The notes below the pieces were generated by a model that saw only the letters and a program-made list of their open reading frames with translations, had not been told where the DNA came from and did no database searches. The translations under genes and the position numbers were made by a program. Positions 1 to 6,231 of a stretch of 8,531 bases of DNA are shown in pieces (position 1 is the first letter of the stretch; each line of letters opens with the position of its first letter). Origin of the DNA: Bryobacterales bacterium (GTDB taxonomy: Bacteria; Acidobacteriota; Terriglobia; Bryobacterales; Bryobacteraceae); assembly GCA_030838885.1 (NCBI GenBank), contig JAUZEU010000318.1, forward strand, positions 1 to 8,531, read 5' to 3'.

Positions 1-345
1 GCCGAGCACCTTATCAGACTTGTCGACGGTAACCTTGCCCAGGCTGAAGCGCGGTGCGCCCGAGTGCAGGTCGAAGTTCTGCAGGCTGTTCAGGTCCTGT
101 GTGGGATTATTGCCGTTGTGGGTGACGTAAGCATCTGCCAGTGCGCTGAACGACCAACCTCCGTATTTGGCAGGTGGCGGAGCCGGCGGTGTGGCCGTAG
201 CAGGCTGGGCAGGATTGGCTGTCGGCGGCGGAGCCTGTTCGGCCGATTCGGCTGCCGAGTCAGCCGGCGCGGAGGGCGGCGCGTCTGCTGCTGTAGCGGC
301 CCACGACGACACTGTGAACGCGAGAATACAGAGGGGTATTCGCAT
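1..345 (-). CDS. Outer-membrane beta-barrel porin (BBP2/OmpL-like), N-terminal part
   Basis: This is the first 115 residues of a larger exported protein; the rest lies beyond the left window edge. Residues 1-20 form a signal peptide (hydrophobic LCILAF core, likely cleavage after WAATA). Residues 21-60 are a linker made almost entirely of Ala, Pro, Ser, Glu and Thr. From residue 61 the pattern changes to alternating beta-strand sequence: YGGWSFSALADAYVTHN, then a LQNFDLHSG stretch and FSLGKVTVDKSDKVLG. This resembles the start of putative beta-barrel porin-2 proteins (Pfam BBP2), whose first strand typically reads 'DAY.. NFN.P' followed by 'LRNFD'. The family forms small-solute pores in the outer membrane. 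The start at 345 is supported by an AAGGAG ribosome site 7 bases upstream and by the signal peptide that follows it. It lies downstream of glnA on the same strand, so a link to uptake of a nitrogen compound is possible, but this is inference. Porin identity is likely; substrate is unknown. Confidence 0.72.
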   Translation of the reverse strand, partial: MRIPLCILAFTVSSWAATAADAPPSAPADSAAESAEQAPPPTANPAQPATATPPAPPPAKYGGWSFSALADAYVTHNGNNPTQDLNSLQNFDLHSGAPRFSLGKVTVDKSDKVLG

Positions 346-576
346 GGAACTTCTCCTTGAGTTTGAACTGGAAATCGACACTGACGGGGTGCCCGCTAAA
401 TTGATGGAAGTCCTAGTTTACGGTTGTGTGAAGAAGGGGCGGAAATAGATTTTTTGGATAGGGGCTATTGGGTGCTGCAGTTTCACCCCTGAAGCAGTCA
501 GCGCATTCAAATGAGGAGGTTAGATGCCGTATAGAAAGGGCCAACAGCGGTATTGAATTTTAGAGGGAGTGCTGCT
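346..576. other. Intergenic stretch between glnA hairpin and porin
   Basis: About 230 bases with no convincing reading frame. It is less GC-rich than the genes and includes a short A/T-rich patch around 445-460. A short inverted repeat, GGGTG at 470-474 and CACCC at 484-488, is the only local symmetry noticed. A porin promoter is expected here, reading leftward, but no sigma-70 or sigma-54 box is clear enough to place. Confidence 0.4.
353..358 (-). promoter_or_regulatory. Ribosome binding site of the porin gene
   Basis: On the minus strand AAGGAG lies 7 bases before the ATG at 345. It is the clearest Shine-Dalgarno match in the window and fixes the porin start. Confidence 0.7.
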
Positions 577-599
577 CCGGGTACACCGTGTGTACCCGG
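577..599 (-). terminator. Perfect hairpin after glnA, probable terminator
   Basis: Positions 577-586 and 590-599 are perfectly complementary (10 bp, GC-rich outer half) with a 3-base loop at 587-589. The hairpin starts 11 bases past the glnA stop. The usual T-run is missing: reading leftward, the bases after the stem are mixed, and a short AAAATT only appears about 15 bases on. It could therefore be a weak or factor-assisted terminator, an mRNA 3'-end stabiliser, or a DNA operator for the porin downstream. Confidence 0.5.
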
Positions 600-610
600 G
601 CGGGCCGACG

Positions 611-2020
611 CTAAATATCGTAGTAGAGAGAAAACTCGTACGGGTGCGGCCGGAGGCGCACGGCCTCGGCTTCGTTTTTGCGTTTATAGTCGATAAAGGT
701 CTCGATTAGTTCTTCGGTGAAGACATCGCCTTTGAGAAGGAATTGATGGTCTTCTTCGAGGCACACAAGCGCTTCGTCCAGCGAGGCGGGCATTGAGGGC
801 ACCGACTTCATTTCTTCCGGCGACAAATCGTAGATGTCTTTGTCGAGTGGCTCGCCGGGCTCGATCTTGTTCAGCACACCGTCGAGACCGGCCATGAGCA
901 TAGCGGCGAACGCGAGATACGGGTTGGCGGATGGATCCGGCGGACGGAACTCCACTCGCTTTGCTTTCGGACTGGCGGAGTACATGGGGATGCGGCAGGC
1001 AGCGGAGCGATTGCGGCGGGAGTAGGCAAGATTCACGGGCGCTTCATAGCCGGGCACCAGACGCTTGTAGCTGTTGGTGGTGGGGGCAATAATGGCGGAG
1101 AGTGCCCGAGCGTGCCTGAGAAGACCGCCGATGTAATGCAGGGCCATCGTGCTCAGGCCGGCATAGCCATCGCCTGCAAAGAGAGGCTTGCCGTCGCGCC
1201 AGATGGACTGGTGGACGTGCATGCCGCTGCCGTTATCTCCGAATATCGGCTTGGGCATGAAGGTGACTGTTTTGCCGTATTGGTTCGCTACGTTCCGGAC
1301 AACATACTTGTACGTCATCATGTTGTCGGCGGATTTGACGAGGGTATTGAAGCGCTGATCGATCTCGCACTGGCCGGCGGTCGCCACTTCGTGATGATGG
1401 CATTCGATTTCAAGCCCGCAGCGCTCCATTACATTCACCATTTCGGAACGGAGGTCCTGATAGTGATCCGTCGGGGGCACCGGAAAGTAGCCTTCCTTGT
1501 AGCGCGGCCGGTAGCCGAGATTATTGTCTTTGCGTCCGGAGTTCCAGCGGCCCTCTTCGGCGTCGATGAAGTAGAACCCGGAGTGCGCGTTCTGATCGAA
1601 GCGGATGTTATCGAAGATGAAGAACTCCGCTTCCGCGCCGACAAACGCTGTATCTCCAACGCCTGAGTTCTGCAGGTACAGTTCGGCCTTGCGGGCAATC
1701 CAGCGCGGGTCGCGCTCATAATTCTGCCTGGTCAGGGGGTCGCGCACGTCGCCGATCATGACCAGCGTGGGGGTCTCCATAAACGGGTCCATGAAGGCGG
1801 TGGTGGGGTCGGGAATGAGCAGCATGTCGCTTTCATTGATGGCCGCCCAGCCGCGGATGCTGGACCCATCGATCCCGTAGCCATCTGTGAAGGAGGTTTC
1901 CGTCAATTCGCCGATCGGATAAGAAATATGGTGTTGAAGACCGGGAATGTCGGCAAAGCGAACGTCTATCTGTTTTGCGCCGTTCTCTTTAGCAAGCTGC
2001 AGCACTTTACTTGGTGTCAT
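611..2020 (-). CDS. glnA: Glutamine synthetase, type I-beta
   Basis: ATP-dependent ligation of ammonium to glutamate, giving glutamine; a cytoplasmic dodecamer and the central ammonium-assimilation enzyme. At 469 residues it equals the E. coli enzyme in length. Visible active-site elements, in order: the Asp-50-type loop GIDGSS (50-54), metal ligands in VGAEAEF (E130, E132), E211 and E219 in the HHHEVATAGQCEID segment, GSGMHVH (H268/H270), the NSYKRLVPGYEAP loop with R320, the NRSAACRIP segment, and RVEFRPPD with E357 and R359. The adenylylation motif IYDLSPEE places the target at Tyr397, and the extra segment around 150-170 is present; both mark the GSI-beta subclass, normally controlled by GlnE and PII. 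An in-frame TGA lies three codons upstream of the chosen ATG and no earlier ATG is available; the Shine-Dalgarno is weak (GAGAG). It is divergent from dps and upstream of a porin. Nothing looks damaged. Confidence 0.97.
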   Translation of the reverse strand: MTPSKVLQLAKENGAKQIDVRFADIPGLQHHISYPIGELTETSFTDGYGIDGSSIRGWAAINESDMLLIPDPTTAFMDPFMETPTLVMIGDVRDPLTRQNYERDPRWIARKAELYLQNSGVGDTAFVGAEAEFFIFDNIRFDQNAHSGFYFIDAEEGRWNSGRKDNNLGYRPRYKEGYFPVPPTDHYQDLRSEMVNVMERCGLEIECHHHEVATAGQCEIDQRFNTLVKSADNMMTYKYVVRNVANQYGKTVTFMPKPIFGDNGSGMHVHQSIWRDGKPLFAGDGYAGLSTMALHYIGGLLRHARALSAIIAPTTNSYKRLVPGYEAPVNLAYSRRNRSAACRIPMYSASPKAKRVEFRPPDPSANPYLAFAAMLMAGLDGVLNKIEPGEPLDKDIYDLSPEEMKSVPSMPASLDEALVCLEEDHQFLLKGDVFTEELIETFIDYKRKNEAEAVRLRPHPYEFSLYYDI

Positions 2021-2109
2021 AGGCTCTCAGGTGATGGGGGAACCATCAGTTTACTCCGATCACAGAAAGAGGTCGAATCCGGCCAGGCGAGGGAGAATCT
2101 GATAAGCGT
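2021..2109. promoter_or_regulatory. Divergent glnA/dps promoter region
   Basis: These 89 bases separate the two divergent starts and must hold both promoters unless transcripts start elsewhere. A 6-bp inverted repeat (TGATGG at 2032-2037, CCATCA at 2043-2048, 5-base spacer) lies 11 bases before the glnA start, so it falls in the glnA leader or promoter. It may be a regulator site or a small leader hairpin. No sigma-54 -24/-12 pair was found for glnA. Confidence 0.5.
2050..2078 (+). promoter_or_regulatory. Possible sigma-70 type promoter for dps
   Basis: TTTACT (2050-2055) and TCGAAT (2073-2078) are 17 bases apart. Each matches four of six consensus positions, and transcription would begin about 25 bases before the dps start. 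This is only a pattern match, and Acidobacteriota promoters are poorly defined. Confidence 0.25.
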
Positions 2110-2634
2110 ATGAGCACAGCGACACTAACCACTACCCAACAGTTTGGAACCGTACGGAAGCAGGGTGCAATCGGGCTCGCTGAAAGCGTTCGGAAGCAAA
2201 GTGCAGAACGGCTGAACCAGGTTCTTGTGGACACCATGACCTTGCGGGACCTTTACAAGAAGCATCACTGGCAGGTTTCCGGGCCGGATTTTTATCAGTT
2301 GCATCTGCTGTTCGACAAGCATTTTACGGAGCAGAGCGAACTGGTGGACACGCTGGCGGAGCGCATTCAGGCGTTAGGAGGAATTGCGCTGGCGATGGCT
2401 GCGGATGTGGCGGAGACGACGAAGATTCCTCGCCCGCCGAAGGATCGCGAACACCCGACGGTGCAGATGGAGCGGTTGCTGGATGCGCACAGGATCATTT
2501 TGGAAGAAGCCCGCGCCTTCGCAAAGCAGGCTGGTGAAGCCGGCGACGAGGGCACGAATGATTTGCTGATCAGCGATGTGGTGCGGACGAATGAAGCCCA
2601 GGCCTGGTTTGTGAACGAGCACATCGTTTCGTAA
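2110..2634 (+). CDS. dps: Dps-family ferritin-like protein (DNA protection during starvation)
   Basis: A 174-residue four-helix-bundle miniferritin. Dps proteins form cytoplasmic 12-mers that oxidise Fe(II), usually with hydrogen peroxide, store the iron and protect DNA. The ferroxidase set is complete and correctly spaced: H53 in KKHHWQVSG, H65 in YQLHLLFDKH, D69, and the pair D80/E84 in ELVDTLAERI; the 12-4-11-4 spacing equals that of E. coli Dps (H51, H63, D67, D78, E82). The first 30 residues form an extended tail with a few basic residues (R16, K17, K18-less, R28, K29); some Dps proteins bind DNA through such a tail, but here the charge is modest, so DNA binding is uncertain. The start follows a weak purine tract (GAGGGAGAA) rather far upstream. 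It is transcribed divergently from glnA. The pairing suggests shared exposure to starvation control, which is inference. Confidence 0.93.
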   Translation: MSTATLTTTQQFGTVRKQGAIGLAESVRKQSAERLNQVLVDTMTLRDLYKKHHWQVSGPDFYQLHLLFDKHFTEQSELVDTLAERIQALGGIALAMAADVAETTKIPRPPKDREHPTVQMERLLDAHRIILEEARAFAKQAGEAGDEGTNDLLISDVVRTNEAQAWFVNEHIVS

Positions 2635-2708
2635 ATTTTGAGTCCTCGAGCAGGCGACCGACTCCATAACGGCCGGAGCTCGGGGGGCGGCTGATTACAC
2701 TAGCGGAT
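2635..2708. other. Short spacer between dps and the heme/copper protein
   Basis: These 74 bases show no convincing terminator: the best symmetry is GAGTC at 2640-2644 with GACTC at 2660-2664 around a 15-base loop and without a T-run. Whether dps reads through into the next gene cannot be decided. Confidence 0.4.
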
Positions 2709-4601
2709 ATGCGCGGTGCGCTCACGTTGGTGTTTTTAGTGTCGCCGGTTTTGTCCTGGGCCGCTCCTCCGCCTCAGATCACCTTTTATAAGCACATCGC
2801 TCCGATCGTTTATCAGAACTGTGCGCCGTGCCACAGGCCAGGGGAGTCCGCACCGTTTTCGTTGTTGTCTTACGACGACACGAAGCGGCACGCACCTCAG
2901 ATCGCCAGGGTTACGGCAAGCCGGTTCATGCCGCCATGGCTTCCGGAGCCTGGCCATGGCGACTTCGCGGAAGAGCGGCGGCTGACCGACGCGCAAATTC
3001 AACTCATACAGAACTGGGTGAAGCTGGGCGCTCCCGCCGGAACACCCGTGCGCGGGCAAGCCCCTCCGAAGTTTCCAAGCGAATGGCAGGCAGGCACACC
3101 GGACCTGGTTCTTCATGTTGCCAAGCCGTATCAGCTGGCGGCGGAGGGCGGTGAGATCTTCTGGAATTTCATCATCCCGGTCCCCATTACCGCGACGCGA
3201 TGGGTTCGCGCGATTGAAGTGCGGCCTGGGAATCCGCGTGTATTTCACCATGCAAATGTGGTCCTGGATCGCTCGGGCGCGGCGCGCCGGCAGGAGGCCG
3301 TTCCGGGCGCGGGCTTCGCCGGAATGGATCTGACGATCGAAGAAGAAACTTTCGACCCCGACGGGCAGTTCCTTTCCTGGAAACCCGGCAGTGAACCCGC
3401 TCAGGCACAGGAAGGCATGGCCTGGCGAGCGGATCCGGGCATGAATCTGGTGCTGAATGTTCACCTGCGTCCTTCAGGCAAGCCCGAGTCGATCAGCCCT
3501 GAAATCGGCGTCTACTTCACGGATAAACCGCAGACGAAGTTCCCCATGCTGGTTCAGCTGGAGCACGACGGCATGATCGATATTCCGGCGGGCGAGAAGG
3601 ATTTTCTCGTGACCGATGAGTTCCGCTGTTCCATGGATCTGAATGTTCTGGCGGTGTACCCTCATGCCCATTATCTGGGCAAGCTGATGGAAGGGTACGC
3701 GACGCTGCCGGACGGAACACGAAAGTGGCTGATTCGCATCCCCGAATGGGACCTCAACTGGCAGGGGGTATACCGGTTGAAAACGCCGTTGCTGCTGCCC
3801 GCGGGAACAGTCGTGTCCATGCGTTATCACTACGACAATTCTGCGGAGAATGCGCGGAATCCTAATAATCCTCCGAAAGAGGTGAAGGGCGGGAATCAGG
3901 CAACCGACGAAATGGGGCATCTCTGGCTGCAGGTGTTGCCGACGGAGGGTGGGGATCAGCGCGCGAAACTGCAGGAATCGCTGGTCCGGCAGCGGCTGGA
4001 GAAGTATCCGGATGACTTTGGCGCGAACTTCACGATGGGCGATTTGATGCTGACGAACGGAGACGCCGCGGCAGCTGCCACGTACTTCGGGAAGGCATCC
4101 GGTGCGGATCCGCGCAGCGCTTTGGCGGCCACGGAATGGGGTATTGCTTTGTTCTCCGGTGGCCGCCTGGCGGAAGCGGAAGAACGGTTCAAACGCGCTC
4201 TGGCCATTGACCCTTCGTACACAGATGCACGGTTCGATCTTGCCAGCGTGGAAGCGGCGAGCCGTGAGTGGGAGCCCGCCGCCACGGATTTCCGCAGGGT
4301 CTTGCAGGAGCGTCCGGCGGATTCCCGCGCCAGCCAGCATCTTGGTGAGGTATTGGTGTTTTGGGGAGATGCGCTGCTCAAGTCGGGCAAGGGCGAACAG
4401 GCTCTGGCACGCTATCGGGATGCGCTACAGTTCAGGCCGGGGGATGCGCAGGTGCATGGTAAGGCGGGCGCCGCTCTGGCGCAGGCAGGGCGACTGGATG
4501 ACGCTCAGGTGGAACTGGAAATGGCATTGCGGATCGATCCGAAATCTGAGCCCGCGAGGCAGACGCTGGACGTTCTGAAGGCCATGAAAGGTCAGAAATA
4601 G
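2709..4601 (+). CDS. Exported heme-c / PHM-like copper monooxygenase / TPR fusion protein
   Basis: This 630-residue protein has four recognisable parts. (1) A signal peptide at 1-19, with cleavage near SWA/APP. (2) A c-type heme domain at about 24-108, with CAPCH at 38-42 and a probable axial Met74 in RFMPPW. (3) A region at about 130-412 resembling the type II, ascorbate-dependent copper monooxygenases (PHM, dopamine beta-monooxygenase). The ligands line up as FHHANVV (H180, H181), LNVHL (H252) for the first copper, and YPHAHYLG (H319, H321) plus TDEMGHL (M402) for the second. A YDNSAENARNPNNPP motif typical of bacterial members lies between. (4) TPR repeats from about 433 to 620. The family hydroxylates C-H bonds using two separate copper atoms; the substrate of this bacterial form is not known to me. 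Location is periplasmic or surface. The start has no strong ribosome site, but the signal peptide fits it. The gene follows dps by 74 bases and converges on the CRTAC1-like gene. Domain calls come from motifs only. Confidence 0.82.
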   Translation: MRGALTLVFLVSPVLSWAAPPPQITFYKHIAPIVYQNCAPCHRPGESAPFSLLSYDDTKRHAPQIARVTASRFMPPWLPEPGHGDFAEERRLTDAQIQLIQNWVKLGAPAGTPVRGQAPPKFPSEWQAGTPDLVLHVAKPYQLAAEGGEIFWNFIIPVPITATRWVRAIEVRPGNPRVFHHANVVLDRSGAARRQEAVPGAGFAGMDLTIEEETFDPDGQFLSWKPGSEPAQAQEGMAWRADPGMNLVLNVHLRPSGKPESISPEIGVYFTDKPQTKFPMLVQLEHDGMIDIPAGEKDFLVTDEFRCSMDLNVLAVYPHAHYLGKLMEGYATLPDGTRKWLIRIPEWDLNWQGVYRLKTPLLLPAGTVVSMRYHYDNSAENARNPNNPPKEVKGGNQATDEMGHLWLQVLPTEGGDQRAKLQESLVRQRLEKYPDDFGANFTMGDLMLTNGDAAAAATYFGKASGADPRSALAATEWGIALFSGGRLAEAEERFKRALAIDPSYTDARFDLASVEAASREWEPAATDFRRVLQERPADSRASQHLGEVLVFWGDALLKSGKGEQALARYRDALQFRPGDAQVHGKAGAALAQAGRLDDAQVELEMALRIDPKSEPARQTLDVLKAMKGQK

Positions 4602-4605
4602 TAGG

Positions 4606-6231
4606 TCAGGGCTCGGTCACCTGCAGCACCTGATCCGTTCTTACATCCGTGAGCACCTGCTTCGCGCCGCCGGGCCACTGGATTTCGACGGTTTTCACCA
4701 ATGTCGTGCTTCCTACACCGAAGTGCACGCCCCAGTCGGATGATGACGCATAGCCGGTAGCGGTGGTCATCTCGTTGTACTGCTTTCCGATCCTGATCTT
4801 CGCCCCGATACCTTCACGATTCGACTTTGTTCCACGCAGCCTGAGGATGAGCCAGTGTTGGGGCTCCGGGCTGATGTTTTCCCATAGCTCCGCCTTTTCG
4901 CCCAGCGAGGAGATGACTGCGTCGAGCTTCCCATCCCCGTTGAAATCTCCGAAAGCGGCACCCCGGTGCGCGGCTGCGAGGGTCATCCCGGCCTGATCTG
5001 AGACATCGCGAAAGACTCCGTTCTCATTCACGAAGACGCTGTTCTTTTCGCGGTAAATGGCGGGTTCGAACAGTTCGACGCGGTCATTCACATGCGCGTT
5101 GGCGGTGAAGATATCCTTCCAGCCGTCGTTATTGAAATCGAAGACGCCCAGGCCCCAGCCGCTGTGTTTAACCGAGAGCGAGCCGAGCTTTGACTGGTAG
5201 GTGCCATCGAAGAACACGCCTTTTCCTGCGTTGCGGAACAAGGGATATGTCTCGCCTGCAAGCGCGGTCACAAAGGCATCGGGCAAACCGTCGTTGTCGT
5301 AATCGCGGAACTCCACGCCCATGCTGGCGACCGCCTTGCCATGATCGCGCAGTGCGGTTCCGGCGAGCAGGCCCACTTCCTCAAAAGTTCCGTTGCCCTT
5401 GTTGTGGAACAGGAAGTTGGGCATGTTGTCATTCGTGACAAACACGTCCGGAAAGCCGTCATTGTCGTAATCGGCAAAGGCGAGGCTCATGCCGCGCCCG
5501 GCAGTTTGGGCAATGCCCGCGCGCGCCGAAACATCCTCGAAGGTGCCATCCCCGCGATTGCGATACAGCGTGCTTGCCAAGCCTTCAAAGTATTTGGGAT
5601 GGCAATAGATGCGGATGCCGCGGGCCTGATCTCCACAGAATCGGTCATAAGCCGGGGACCATTTTGCGTAGTGGACCACCCAAAGATCGAGCTTGCCGTC
5701 ACGGTCGTAGTCGAACCAACCCGCGGCGACTGCCCAGTCGCCGCTTTTGATGCCCGCCCTTGTGGTGACGTCCTCGAACCGCCCGTTCCCCGGATTGCGG
5801 TAGAGCGTGTTTCGGTTCACTCCGGCGACGAACAGATCGGAGTGACCATCGTTGTCGTAGTCGGCTGCAGCCGCACCCATCGAGTAGCCTGCCCCGGCCA
5901 CGCCTGCTTCATCTGTGACGTCGCGGAAAGTCATGTTGCCCTGATTGCGATAGAGCCGGTTGTGGAACTTCGGGGCAGATTTTTCAAGCGAAGGAATCTC
6001 CGCGCCATTTGTGAAGTAGATATCAGGGCGGCCGTCACCATCGAAATCGAATACCGCAATCCCGCCGGGCATGGTTTCGATCATGTGCTTGCGGTCGGTG
6101 GGATTGTTTTCGAGCACGAACGAGATGCCGACCTGGGTCGCCACTTCACGGAAGCGTATGGGCGGGGTGGGCATTGTCGCGGCAATCGCGACCAGCGCCG
6201 CAATGAGCAATATGCCGGATGATACTCTCAT
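4606..6231 (-). CDS. CRTAC1-like FG-GAP/VCBS propeller protein with ASPIC/UnbV domain
   Basis: An exported 541-residue protein of the family named after cartilage acidic protein 1. A signal peptide (hydrophobic ILLIAALVAIAA) occupies about residues 1-19. Seven calcium-binding loops of the form DxDxDGxxD (some with N at the third or fifth position) start at residues 62, 124, 174, 254, 310, 365 and 429, as expected for a seven-bladed beta-propeller. Between them recur 'LYRN.G.G.F.DVT..AG' units. Residues about 458-538 (LILRLRGTKSNREGIGAK and GGAKQVLTDVRTDQVLQV) form the C-terminal ASPIC/UnbV domain. An insertion after the third loop carries two cysteines (C199, C210), a possible disulfide. Its molecular function is not established; a scaffold or binding role at the cell surface is likely. 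The ATG overlaps the TGA of the upstream TPR gene (ATGA at 6228-6231) and has no purine-rich ribosome site, so translation is probably coupled. Confidence 0.92.
   Translation of the reverse strand: MRVSSGILLIAALVAIAATMPTPPIRFREVATQVGISFVLENNPTDRKHMIETMPGGIAVFDFDGDGRPDIYFTNGAEIPSLEKSAPKFHNRLYRNQGNMTFRDVTDEAGVAGAGYSMGAAAADYDNDGHSDLFVAGVNRNTLYRNPGNGRFEDVTTRAGIKSGDWAVAAGWFDYDRDGKLDLWVVHYAKWSPAYDRFCGDQARGIRIYCHPKYFEGLASTLYRNRGDGTFEDVSARAGIAQTAGRGMSLAFADYDNDGFPDVFVTNDNMPNFLFHNKGNGTFEEVGLLAGTALRDHGKAVASMGVEFRDYDNDGLPDAFVTALAGETYPLFRNAGKGVFFDGTYQSKLGSLSVKHSGWGLGVFDFNNDGWKDIFTANAHVNDRVELFEPAIYREKNSVFVNENGVFRDVSDQAGMTLAAAHRGAAFGDFNGDGKLDAVISSLGEKAELWENISPEPQHWLILRLRGTKSNREGIGAKIRIGKQYNEMTTATGYASSSDWGVHFGVGSTTLVKTVEIQWPGGAKQVLTDVRTDQVLQVTEP

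Noticed and set aside
64..448. Two overlapping plus-strand frames rich in Arg/Cys or Gly/Ala
   Set aside because: They are shadows of the Ala/Pro-rich porin linker on the minus strand, which has a ribosome site, a signal peptide and barrel sequence.
1112..1666. A 184-codon plus-strand frame opposite glnA
   Set aside because: It is antisense to the highly conserved core of glutamine synthetase and shows no recognisable domain.
2021..2109. A sigma-54 promoter for glnA, reading leftward
   Set aside because: A TGGC element exists, but no GC pair follows at the required spacing, so the -24/-12 pattern is not met.
2640..2664. A terminator after dps
   Set aside because: The stem is only 5 bp, with a 15-base loop and no T-run; it is too weak to support.
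3474..4340. A 288-codon open frame on the minus strand inside the heme/copper/TPR gene
   Set aside because: It lies fully opposite a gene with clear motifs, and its translation is rich in Arg, Gln and His without any domain, as expected for antisense frames of GC-rich genes.
5341..6222. A 293-codon open frame on the plus strand opposite the CRTAC1-like gene
   Set aside because: It mirrors the repetitive calcium-loop codons of the real gene (repeated Val/Ile runs) and has no family resemblance.
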